Of a stretch of DNA of 7,929 nt, positions 1-6,170 are shown in pieces. How positions within the stretch are numbered: position 1 is the stretch's first letter; the number at the start of each line of letters is the position of its first letter. The position numbers and the translations under genes are program-made. The notes below the pieces were generated by a model. That model was not told where the DNA came from. It saw nothing but the letters and a program-made list of their open reading frames with translations, and ran no database searches. The stretch is from Deltaproteobacteria bacterium (GTDB lineage Bacteria > Desulfobacterota > Desulfobacteria > Desulfobacterales > ETH-SRB1): positions 1 to 7,929 of the forward strand of contig QMMZ01000072.1 of NCBI GenBank assembly GCA_003647525.1. The letters are read 5' to 3'.

Positions 1-642
1 CGATATTTCCTGGTCCAGAATATATTTGCCGCGGCCTGTTGGTACCAGAAGAAAAATATGGTGGGCTACTGCGCCAAGATTAATAGCCAGTTCCTGGATT
101 TTTGGGATCTGATCCAGGTTTGCTTTTGTTATTGTTGTGTTTATTTGAAATTCTATTCCTGCTTTTTTTGCCAGGCCTATGCCTCGGAGTGCGCTGTCAA
201 AGGCACCGTCAACCCCCCTGAAGCTGTCATGGCTTTCTTTTGTGTCGCCATCCAGGCTTATACTTATTCTTTTTATGCCCGCATCTGCCATTTTTTGGGC
301 AGATTGTTCTGTTATAAGCGTTCCGTTCGGAGCCATAACCATCCTCAGGCCCTTATCTGTACCGTAACGTGCTATTTCAAATATGTCGGGTCTTAGTAAA
401 GGCTCTCCGCCTGTAAGTATGATTATGGGCTGTCCAACTTCTGCTATCTGCTCAAGGAGCTGCAGGGAAGTTTTTGTGTCAAGCTCGTTGGTGTATGGAC
501 CTTTTGTAGCTGAGGCACGGCAGTGTATGCATGAAAGATTGCAGTTGCGTGTGGTTTCCCATGCAACAAGTCGAAGTGTCGATCCTTTGTTTTCGGCGTG
601 CGCATGAAATTTCTGCGGAGATACGTTATCGTTGTTTGTCAT
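1..642 (-). CDS. ahbD: AhbD, radical SAM heme synthase (Fe-coproporphyrin III decarboxylase), 3' end cut by window
   Basis: By family, AhbD does the last step of siroheme-dependent heme synthesis: radical SAM oxidative decarboxylation of two propionates of Fe-coproporphyrin III to vinyls, giving heme b in the cytoplasm. I translated the 214 codons present. The radical SAM cluster motif is C34-x3-C38-x2-C41 (sequence CNLSCIHC), preceded by a conserved AWETTR stretch. TGGEP (77-81), PNGTL, SLDG and FRGV follow in the usual order, ending at a PTGRG segment. The C-terminal auxiliary-cluster cysteines fall outside the window. The ATG at 642 lies 7 bases after the hemB stop. Its weak AAAAGG site (654-659) overlaps the end of hemB, so translational coupling is likely. 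It is clearly paralogous to AhbC at 1810-2988; AhbD rather than another SPASM protein is inferred from similarity plus the hemB/ahbC context. Confidence 0.88.
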   Translation of the reverse strand, partial: MTNNDNVSPQKFHAHAENKGSTLRLVAWETTRNCNLSCIHCRASATKGPYTNELDTKTSLQLLEQIAEVGQPIIILTGGEPLLRPDIFEIARYGTDKGLRMVMAPNGTLITEQSAQKMADAGIKRISISLDGDTKESHDSFRGVDGAFDSALRGIGLAKKAGIEFQINTTITKANLDQIPKIQELAINLGAVAHHIFLLVPTGRGKYILDQEIS

Positions 643-649
643 ATAGTTT

Positions 650-1624
650 TTAACCTTTTAATTCTTTAGCGGCATCAACAGCAAAATATGTAAGAATTAT
701 ATCGGCGCCGGCGCGTTTGATTGAAGTTAATGTTTCCATCATAACCTTTTTGCCGTCTATCCACCCCATTTTTTCGGCGGCTTTAATCATTGCGTATTCG
801 CCGCTGACATTGTATGCGGCAACGGGAAGAGTTATTTCACTGCGTATGCGATATATAATGTCGAGATAAGGAAGTGCCGGCTTGACCATGATTATATCAG
901 CGTCTTCTTCTATATCCAGCGTAACTTCCCGGAGAGCCTCAAGTGAATTGGCAGGATCCATCTGGTATGTTCTTCTATCTCCGAATTTTGGAGAAGATTG
1001 CGCTGCGTTGCGGAACGGCCCGTAATAAGATGAGCAGTACTTGGCTGCATATGACATGATGGGAGTATTGCTGAAGCCGTTTTCATCAAGGGCGTTGCGG
1101 ATTTCAGCAACACGGCCGTCCATCATGTCCGACGGTGCAACCATATCTGCTCCTGCTTTTGCATGCGACAAAGCAGTTCTGGCAAGAAGGTCAAGAGTAG
1201 CATCGTTATTTATGATTTGCCCTTCCACAATTCCACAGTGGCCATGATTCGTGTACTGACATAAACATACGTCTGTTATTACAACAAGATCCGGCAGCTT
1301 TTTTTTCAGAGCCGTTGTTGCCCTTTGAACAATACCATCCTTTGCATAAGCACTGGTTGCAAGAGGATCTTTCTTATCAGGTATTCCAAAAAGCATAACG
1401 GCAGGTATGCCCAGATTAAACGCTTCTCCGGCTGTTTTAACAAGATTGTCTATAGATAATTGATAGTGTCCGGTCATGGACTCGATGGGATTTTTAACTT
1501 TTTTGCCGCCTATCGCGAAAAGGGGAAGGATAAAATCATCTACGGAAAGCGTGGTTTCACGAATCATTCTCCGGAAGGCTTCATTTTGTCTCAAGCGCCT
1601 TGGCCTGTATTCTGGGAATAACAT
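650..1624 (-). CDS. hemB: Delta-aminolevulinic acid dehydratase (porphobilinogen synthase)
   Basis: HemB condenses two 5-aminolevulinate molecules to porphobilinogen, the first common tetrapyrrole step. The 324-residue length is normal for the family. The catalytic zinc-type cysteines are present: C120, C122 and C130 in DVCLCQYTNHGHCG, so this is a Zn-dependent rather than Mg-only enzyme. The two Schiff-base lysines are K195 (AAKYCSSYYGPFR) and K248 (MVKPA). The segment REVTLDIEEDAD (232-243) matches the region that holds the allosteric Mg site in related enzymes. The N-terminus starts with the usual PEYRPRRLR arm. The start is supported by an AAGGGAG ribosome binding site 7 bases upstream. 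It sits between ahbC (185-base gap) and ahbD (7-base gap) on the same strand, so early and late heme genes appear co-expressed. No odd substitutions were seen. Confidence 0.97.
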   Translation of the reverse strand: MLFPEYRPRRLRQNEAFRRMIRETTLSVDDFILPLFAIGGKKVKNPIESMTGHYQLSIDNLVKTAGEAFNLGIPAVMLFGIPDKKDPLATSAYAKDGIVQRATTALKKKLPDLVVITDVCLCQYTNHGHCGIVEGQIINNDATLDLLARTALSHAKAGADMVAPSDMMDGRVAEIRNALDENGFSNTPIMSYAAKYCSSYYGPFRNAAQSSPKFGDRRTYQMDPANSLEALREVTLDIEEDADIIMVKPALPYLDIIYRIRSEITLPVAAYNVSGEYAMIKAAEKMGWIDGKKVMMETLTSIKRAGADIILTYFAVDAAKELKG

Positions 1625-1631
1625 TAATTAG

Positions 1632-1638
1632 CTCCCTT
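1632..1638 (-). promoter_or_regulatory. Ribosome binding site of hemB, next to the heptamer array
   Basis: Read on the minus strand this is AAGGGAG, 7 bases before the hemB ATG at 1624. It decides the hemB start. It directly abuts the first full heptamer copy (1639) and overlaps a lone TTAGCTC copy (1628-1634), so changes in repeat number would alter the leader right at the ribosome binding site. Confidence 0.75.
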
Positions 1639-1687
1639 TTAGCTCTTAGCTCTTAGCTCTTAGCTTTTAGCTCTTAGCTTTTAGCTT
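1639..1687. repeat. Seven tandem copies of the heptamer TTAGCTY
   Basis: On the plus strand seven uninterrupted 7-base units follow one another: TTAGCTC three times, then TTAGCTT, TTAGCTC, TTAGCTT, TTAGCTT. A further TTAGCTC lies at 1628-1634 and a decayed unit plus an eight-T run follow to about 1701. On the hemB coding strand the units read RAGCTAA. The array fills the hemB leader up to its ribosome binding site. It is non-coding, too short-period to be CRISPR, and resembles the TTAGC units at 6037-6126. Function unknown; slippage-prone simple repeat is the minimal reading. Confidence 0.85.
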
Positions 1688-1703
1688 TTGAGCTTTTTTT
1701 TCT

Positions 1704-1808
1704 ATAGACTTTTCAGATAATTAATTTCACAAGGCCAGAAGGAGGAAGACGTATTAGTTATACGTCGACGACTGATAACACAGTGAAATTAATTATCTGA
1801 AAGTCTAT
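1704..1808. repeat. Long near-perfect palindrome with inner hairpin; possible MITE-like element
   Basis: Left arm 1704-1730 and right arm 1783-1808 are reverse complements except for one extra T in the left arm, around a 52-base centre (1731-1782). The centre holds a second perfect hairpin, GACGTAT (1748-1754) and ATACGTC (1760-1766) around TAGTT. The arms are AT-rich and the centre is G/A-rich. If the element is taken as 1707-1805 (ends GACTTTTCAG and its complement) it is flanked by TA on both sides, as expected for an IS630/mariner-type insertion. Because TA is its own reverse complement, this is weak evidence. It starts one base beyond the ahbC stop codon, inside the presumed ahbC-hemB transcript, where it would fold into a large RNA hairpin. 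There is no U-tract in the direction of transcription, so it is not an obvious intrinsic terminator. It encodes nothing. Confidence 0.8.
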
Positions 1809-1809
1809 T

Positions 1810-2988
1810 TTACGCTATCTCTTCATCTGTAAGATAACATGCCGGATCTGGCGCAAAAACATCGCCTGTTACGGCTTCGGCTCTCACCCTGAAGTTTCCT
1901 GCGCAAACATCCAGCCACCGGCATTTAGCACATCTGCCCTTTACATACTTTTTTTTCTCTTTAAGCTTTTTCATTAAAGGTTCTGAGGTGTCTGTCCATA
2001 TTTCGGAAAATGGTCTTTTCTGTACATTTCCGAAACTGTAATGTCTCCAGAACTGATCGGCGTAAACTTCTCCATCCCAGCTAATGCATCCAATGCCCCT
2101 GCCGGAATTGTTTCCTTCATTCATTTGGAGAAGCTCAAGGACTTCTGCCGCGCGTTTTGGATCTTCTTTAAGCAACCTTAGATAGATGTATGGACCGTCA
2201 GCATGATTATCAACAGTTAATATTTCTTTTTCCTTTCCCTTGTCATGAAGCTTTTTGGTAAGATCCATTATCAGGTCAACTGCTTTTCTGGTTTCATCGT
2301 GAGTTAAATCTTCTTCCACGAGTTTTGACCCGCGGCCGGCATAGACAAGGTGATAAAAACATGCCCTTGGAATATCCATATCTTCAAGAAGGTTAAATAT
2401 ATTCTCGATTTCATTAACATTGAACTTGTTGATGGTAAAGCGAAGACCTACTTTTATTCCTGCATCCTTGCAGTTTTTAATGCCTTCTAAAGCTGCCCTG
2501 AAAGCGCCCTTAACACCCCTAAAACGGTCGTGGATTTTTTCCATTCCATCAAGGCTTATGCCCACATAGGAAAGGCCGATGTCCTTTAGTACACGAGCCA
2601 TTTGCTGTGTTATCAAAGTTCCGTTTGTTGATATTACCGCCCGCATGCCTTTTTCAATGGCATATGCGGCAAGCTCGGGGAGATCCTTTCGTATCGTAGG
2701 CTCTCCGCCGGAAAGTAACAGCACAGGCACTTTGAACTGGGAAAGATCATCTATAAGGGTTTTACCCTCTTCGGTGGCAAGCTCGTTATCAAAAACCTGG
2801 TCCTTTGCGTGAGCGTAACAGTGAACACACTTTAAATTGCAGCGTCTTGTAATGTTCCATACTACAACAGGCCGTTTATCTTTGGAAAACTGAAGCAGAT
2901 GGGAAGGTAATTCTGATGACTTACGTTCATATCGGAGAGCATCCGACGGCTCGACCGTTCCACAATAAAGTTTTGATATTCCAATCAT
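1810..2988 (-). CDS. ahbC: AhbC, radical SAM 12,18-didecarboxysiroheme deacetylase
   Basis: By family, AhbC removes the two acetate side chains of 12,18-didecarboxysiroheme to give Fe-coproporphyrin III, the substrate of AhbD. The 392 residues fit the family. The N-terminus (MIGISKLYCG) is followed by the radical SAM motif C50-x3-C54-x2-C57 in ITRRCNLKCVHCYAHA, then SGGEP (93-97), STNGTL, SLDG (145-148) and FRGV. The C-terminal SPASM-like part carries C301 (GCISWDGE), C353, C356, C362 (CAKCRWLDVC) and C384 (PACYL), consistent with an auxiliary Fe-S cluster. The start is backed by AAGAGG 7 bases upstream. It lies 39 bases after the ClpX-like gene, with no visible terminator between them, and upstream of hemB and ahbD. 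AhbA/AhbB, which would supply the substrate, are not in the window. Confidence 0.93.
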   Translation of the reverse strand: MIGISKLYCGTVEPSDALRYERKSSELPSHLLQFSKDKRPVVVWNITRRCNLKCVHCYAHAKDQVFDNELATEEGKTLIDDLSQFKVPVLLLSGGEPTIRKDLPELAAYAIEKGMRAVISTNGTLITQQMARVLKDIGLSYVGISLDGMEKIHDRFRGVKGAFRAALEGIKNCKDAGIKVGLRFTINKFNVNEIENIFNLLEDMDIPRACFYHLVYAGRGSKLVEEDLTHDETRKAVDLIMDLTKKLHDKGKEKEILTVDNHADGPYIYLRLLKEDPKRAAEVLELLQMNEGNNSGRGIGCISWDGEVYADQFWRHYSFGNVQKRPFSEIWTDTSEPLMKKLKEKKKYVKGRCAKCRWLDVCAGNFRVRAEAVTGDVFAPDPACYLTDEEIA

Positions 2989-2995
2989 CTTTAAG

Positions 2996-3001
2996 CCTCT
3001 T
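2996..3001 (-). promoter_or_regulatory. Ribosome binding site of ahbC
   Basis: Reads AAGAGG on the minus strand, 7 bases before the ahbC ATG at 2988. It lies in the 39-base gap behind the ClpX-like gene, in which I see no terminator or promoter, so ahbC is probably translated from a shared message. Confidence 0.65.
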
Positions 3002-3027
3002 GTATAAATTTAACTGATCAATAAATT

Positions 3028-4767
3028 CTACTGCTCATTTTTTATCAGCTTATTAATAAAACGCTCTGGATCCAGCAGCGCATCCTTTGTAATAAAAAAG
3101 CGGTTTTCCCCAGTTTTTTCCTGAATAAATTTTAGGCCATCTTCAAACTCACCGGTAAGCTTTTTGTAAAGATTATCGAGTGTAATGCCGGAATTAATCA
3201 ATTGCTCAATAATGAAATCAATGGCATTTTCTTCCAGAACAATATTAATATCACTATTTTTAAAAAAATACAGCTCTATCTTTTTTATATCATCATAATA
3301 TGACTTGATATTTTTTATTGCATTTCCGATGTCCATTATATTTTTGCAGTAATAAGAAGCAACTATATTAATACGGGATTGAGTAAGAGTAAGATTGTGC
3401 TTATTACTTAAATTTTTCTTATTTGCCGTTATATATTCATTAATGATTTTTTTTTCTTCAAGTTCCAGTCTTTCAAAGGTTTTGTCCAGCTCTTTGGTAT
3501 TTGATATTTCTAAAAGTTTTTTTAGAGATCCTTTTGGATCATCCATTACAGAAACAGTTACAGGAAATTTTTTAATATTGGTTGAAGGCAGTTTCTTTTC
3601 AAACAAAAGCAGAGCTTTTTCAATTACACCTACCAGACCTCTTGCTCCTGTGTTTTCTTCAAAGGCTCGTTTTGCTAAAATACGAAACACTTTGTCTTCA
3701 AATTTTATATCAATACCATATGCTGCGAAATCAAGTTTTTTCCCAAGGATTACCGGGTTGTTAGGATTTTTCAGAATTTTGTAAAGATCGCGTTCAGTTA
3801 AATTATCAAAAACAGCTTTTACAGGAAGACGTCCTACAAATTCTGTTTCAAATCCGTATTCTATAAGATCTTCCGACTTGACATGCTTGAGAATATCAAC
3901 TTCCTCCTGCGCGCTTATTATCTTTGCGCCAAAGCCGATACCCTGATCTTTCATGCGTTTTTTAATTATCTCCGAAATATCGCCAAAAGCCCCGCTCATG
4001 ATAAACAGGATATTTTTGGTGTTTACAGAACGTTTGTCTCTTTTACCTGTTTTACGAAATCGTTCAATCTCCTGAATCATCGAAATCGGGTCATGCGGAA
4101 CCTTTAAATCAACATCTGTCTCTTCCATGGGTTTAAGCAGAGCGCGCTGGACACCCGTCCGTGAAACATCAGCACCAATTAACTGTTTGTTTGCCGCGAT
4201 TTTATCGAGTTCGTCAATATAAATAATGCTATGCTGGGCGAGTTCAATATTGTCGTTTGCCTCCCTGACAAGGTCACGGATCAGATCTTCTACATCTCCT
4301 CCCACATAGCCTGTTTCGCTGAATTTTGTGGCATCGCCCTTTACAAAGGGAACACCAATTTTATTAGCTATCAGCCTGATCATATATGTCTTACCGACAC
4401 CTGTGGGACCGATCATAAGGATATTGTTCTTTATGCCGCCAACGATCTCGTCGGTTTTTTCAGGTGAGACACTGGCGTGTTTTATCCGGTTGAAGTGAGT
4501 ACAGATTTTTGTAGCAAGAATTGCTTTGGCATCATCCTGCTTAACTATATATTGATCAAGATAAGAGACAAGATCCTCGGGTATTAGATCGAAATTAATT
4601 TTTTGCTCTTTTTTTGGAGGTACTTCCGCCTTTTCCAGAGGTACTTCCTGGGGGAGAACTATTGGAGATACAATTTTAACGCTGCCTCCAAACTTCTTGG
4701 ACAGAAATTCACTTATTTCTTTTTCAATTTCTCTTGGGTTTGGTATTTTTTCATCATATTCTTTCAT
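3028..4767 (-). CDS. ClpX-like AAA+ ATPase without zinc domain and with extended C-terminus
   Basis: A AAA+ unfoldase of the ClpX/HslU group, 579 residues against about 420 for ClpX. Seen in order: a charged, low-complexity N-terminus (1-55) with no Cys4 zinc-binding domain (the protein has only C89 and C474); Walker A GPTGVGKT (120-127); pore loop GYVG (153-156); Walker B IIYIDELDK (181-189, D185/E186); DVSRTGVQRALLKPMEE (200-216); sensor-1 strand ILFIMSGAF; IGFG (277-280), matching the ClpP-docking loop of ClpX; arginine-finger segment EFVGRLPV (R313); sensor-2 GARGL (R376). The RKH substrate loop of ClpX is replaced by a longer basic insert (about 225-250). Residues 430-579 are extra, and their last 75 resemble the AAA+ small domain again. 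It probably unfolds or remodels proteins, perhaps for ClpP. Its place upstream of ahbC, hemB and ahbD suggests a client in heme synthesis, which is inference. Start: first in-frame ATG after a TAA four codons upstream; no Shine-Dalgarno site. Confidence 0.85.
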   Translation of the reverse strand: MKEYDEKIPNPREIEKEISEFLSKKFGGSVKIVSPIVLPQEVPLEKAEVPPKKEQKINFDLIPEDLVSYLDQYIVKQDDAKAILATKICTHFNRIKHASVSPEKTDEIVGGIKNNILMIGPTGVGKTYMIRLIANKIGVPFVKGDATKFSETGYVGGDVEDLIRDLVREANDNIELAQHSIIYIDELDKIAANKQLIGADVSRTGVQRALLKPMEETDVDLKVPHDPISMIQEIERFRKTGKRDKRSVNTKNILFIMSGAFGDISEIIKKRMKDQGIGFGAKIISAQEEVDILKHVKSEDLIEYGFETEFVGRLPVKAVFDNLTERDLYKILKNPNNPVILGKKLDFAAYGIDIKFEDKVFRILAKRAFEENTGARGLVGVIEKALLLFEKKLPSTNIKKFPVTVSVMDDPKGSLKKLLEISNTKELDKTFERLELEEKKIINEYITANKKNLSNKHNLTLTQSRINIVASYYCKNIMDIGNAIKNIKSYYDDIKKIELYFFKNSDINIVLEENAIDFIIEQLINSGITLDNLYKKLTGEFEDGLKFIQEKTGENRFFITKDALLDPERFINKLIKNEQ

Positions 4768-5078
4768 AATTTTTAATTATAATCACATATATCAAAAAAT
4801 GCAAGCAAGAGCCCTGAAAGTCAGCAATTCTAATTTTGAAGAATTACATCCGATAAAATCTTTTCTTTCAAAAATATGCAAGTTGATGTAATAACATTTA
4901 TAAATTAAGACCATCATAAAACCAATAAGTTGTTTTCATAAAAATCATTCTTTTTAAAACCGGAATTACATATCAATAACCCCGATTAAATGCGATATGA
5001 CAGATTATGGCGTACTCAAAGAACTTAAAGGGTGGAAAATAAATAAAAAAATCTCAAAGCAATCAAGCGGTGTATTTA
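4768..5078. other. Divergent AT-rich intergenic region
   Basis: About 310 bases separate two divergent genes. Apart from the candidate leftward promoter at 4776-4804, I see only a small perfect 6-base inverted repeat AATTCT/AGAATT (4826-4831 and 4840-4845) that could be an operator but may be chance. No credible rightward promoter with correct spacing, no riboswitch fold and no small gene with a ribosome binding site were found. The promoter of the exoribonuclease gene must lie here but I cannot place it. Confidence 0.5.
4776..4804 (-). promoter_or_regulatory. Candidate sigma-70-type promoter of the clpX-like/heme gene set
   Basis: On the minus strand a perfect TATAAT (4781-4776) is preceded at exactly 17 bases by TTGCAT (4804-4799), a partial -35 match. 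Only 8 bases separate the -10 box from the ATG at 4767, so a start site 6-8 bases downstream would give a leaderless or nearly leaderless message, in agreement with the missing ribosome binding site. AT-rich DNA produces such boxes by chance, hence moderate confidence. Confidence 0.45.
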
Positions 5079-6047
5079 ATGAAAAAGCAATTCATCAATT
5101 CAATTAAGACAGGCGATATTGTCGATGACATATTTGTGCTGTCTGAAAAAAATCTGGCGCAGAAAAAAGACGGAAATAATTTCTTAAATGTTTCCTTGTC
5201 AGACAAAACAGGCATTATAAAGGGTGTTGTGTGGAATAATGTCGATCAAATAACAACAAAAATATCCGCCGGCGACTTTGCTCGTGTCAAGGGAACTGTT
5301 ACAGAATACAGGGGATCTCTTCAACTGGTCATTAAAAATATAGAGGCGTGTTCAGCAGACTCAATCGATCCTTCAGACTTTCTGCCGGAATCCAAATTTA
5401 ACAGAGATGCCATGTTTGAACGCCTGTTAAAATTAACTAAAACCATTGAAACGTTGTATTTAAAAAATCTTTTTGAGGCTTTCTGGAATGATGATGAATT
5501 CGTCTCCAAATTTAAGAGAGCGCCCGCGGCAAAAAAAATGCATCACGCTTACATAGGCGGTCTTATTGAGCATACACTCTCTATGGCGCGGCTTGCCGAT
5601 AAAATTGCCGAGCACTATCAATATATTGGAATTGACAGAGATCTTCTTATTACAGGCGCAATACTTCACGATATTGGAAAAATAAGGGAATTCGACTATA
5701 AAGTTAAGATAGATTATTCAGACGAAGGGAGACTGCTTAACCATATTGTCATAGGCGTCCAGATGATCGAGGAAAAACTCGGAAATATTAAAAGTTTTCC
5801 TGATGAACAGGCTTTACTAATCAAGCATATGATTGTAAGCCATCATGGAACAAGAGATTTTGGTTCGCCTGAACCACCCAAAACGATTGAGGCTGTATTA
5901 CTTAATTATATCGACGAAATAGATTCAAAGGTAAACGGCATACGGGAATTTATTGACAGAGAAAATACCGTTGAAAAATGGACTTCCTTTCATAGATTAC
6001 TGGATCGCTATTTCTACATAGGAAATAAAAAGGCTATTAGCCATTAG
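5079..6047 (+). CDS. YhaM-family 3'-5' exoribonuclease (OB-fold plus HD domain)
   Basis: Members of this family (Bacillus YhaM, Staphylococcus Cbf1) are metal-dependent 3'-5' exonucleases acting on RNA and sometimes single-stranded DNA. The 322-residue protein has the standard two parts. An N-terminal OB-fold for nucleic acid binding spans about residues 12-95 (FLNVSLSDKTGIIKGVVW through LQLVIKNIE). A C-terminal HD metal-phosphohydrolase domain follows: MHHAYIGGLIEHT (154-166, H165), ILHDIGK (195-201, H197/D198), a downstream HH pair (255-256) and NYIDEIDSK (276-284). I chose the ATG at 5079, with a GCGGTG element just upstream. A GTG at 5070 would add three residues (MYL). The last codons (AISH) and the stop fall inside a TTAGC repeat, so the C-terminal tail may have been set by repeat insertion. 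The role in this organism, RNA turnover, is inferred from the family. Confidence 0.9.
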   Translation: MKKQFINSIKTGDIVDDIFVLSEKNLAQKKDGNNFLNVSLSDKTGIIKGVVWNNVDQITTKISAGDFARVKGTVTEYRGSLQLVIKNIEACSADSIDPSDFLPESKFNRDAMFERLLKLTKTIETLYLKNLFEAFWNDDEFVSKFKRAPAAKKMHHAYIGGLIEHTLSMARLADKIAEHYQYIGIDRDLLITGAILHDIGKIREFDYKVKIDYSDEGRLLNHIVIGVQMIEEKLGNIKSFPDEQALLIKHMIVSHHGTRDFGSPEPPKTIEAVLLNYIDEIDSKVNGIREFIDRENTVEKWTSFHRLLDRYFYIGNKKAISH

Positions 6048-6126
6048 CCATTATCTGTTAGCTGTTTGACTTTTTAAGCTAAAGGCTAATTGCTAAAAGC
6101 TAACTGCTAAAAGCTAACTGCTTAAC
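6037..6126. repeat. TTAGC heptamer array in inverted arrangement, forming an imperfect hairpin
   Basis: Units of 7 bases run TTAGCCA, TTAGCCA, TTATCTG, TTAGCTG on the left, then in opposite orientation GCTAA units on the right (GCTAAAG, GCTAATT, GCTAAAA, GCTAACT, repeated). Positions 6037-6063 pair with 6077-6103 around a 13-base loop, with about five mismatches in 27 positions. Further GCTAA units follow to 6126. The left arm overlaps the last codons and the TAG stop (6045-6047) of the exoribonuclease gene. No T-run follows, so it is not a standard intrinsic terminator, though the folded RNA could protect the 3' end. It shares its core with the array at 1639-1687. Confidence 0.7.
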
Positions 6127-6130
6127 AAAG

Positions 6131-6136
6131 TATAAT
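6131..6136 (+). promoter_or_regulatory. Possible -10 box upstream of tmk
   Basis: A perfect TATAAT lies 34 bases before the tmk ATG, directly after the heptamer repeats. No recognisable -35 hexamer sits 16-18 bases upstream (that stretch is repeat sequence), so tmk may have its own weak promoter or be read from the upstream gene. A purine-rich AAAGAAGAA before the ATG is the only ribosome-binding candidate. Confidence 0.25.
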
Positions 6137-6170
6137 TCCCTATACAAGAACAAAGAAGAAACTGATTAAA

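Noticed and set aside
58..607. Plus-strand open frames opposite ahbD
   Set aside because: They lie antisense to a clear radical SAM coding region, have no ribosome binding site, and their products are rich in Cys/Phe/Ser with no recognisable domain.
1639..1687. Repeats as a CRISPR array or CIRCE (HrcA) operator
   Set aside because: A 7-base period without spacers is not CRISPR. CIRCE needs TTAGCACTC-N9-GAGTGCTAA, and only the TTAGC part is shared.
1731..1782. GGAGGA at 1741-1746 as a ribosome binding site for a small gene
   Set aside because: No ATG, GTG or TTG follows at a usable distance, and the stretch is the centre of the palindrome.
1704..1808. Palindrome as an intrinsic terminator of the ahbC message
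   Set aside because: In the leftward direction the stem is followed by an A-rich run, not a T-run, and hemB downstream has no visible promoter of its own.
3395..3784. 129-codon plus-strand frame inside the clpX-like gene
   Set aside because: It is a shadow frame: the minus strand codes for conserved AAA+ sequence here, and the antisense product is low-complexity Phe/Ser/Leu.
4883..4904. TTGATG and TATAAA as a rightward promoter for the exoribonuclease gene
   Set aside because: The spacer is only 10 bases, too short for a sigma-70-type promoter, and the DNA is AT-rich enough to give both boxes by chance.
4990..5028. Short ATG frame (12 codons) ahead of the exoribonuclease gene
   Set aside because: Very short, no ribosome binding site, and no attenuation-like features such as repeated regulatory codons.
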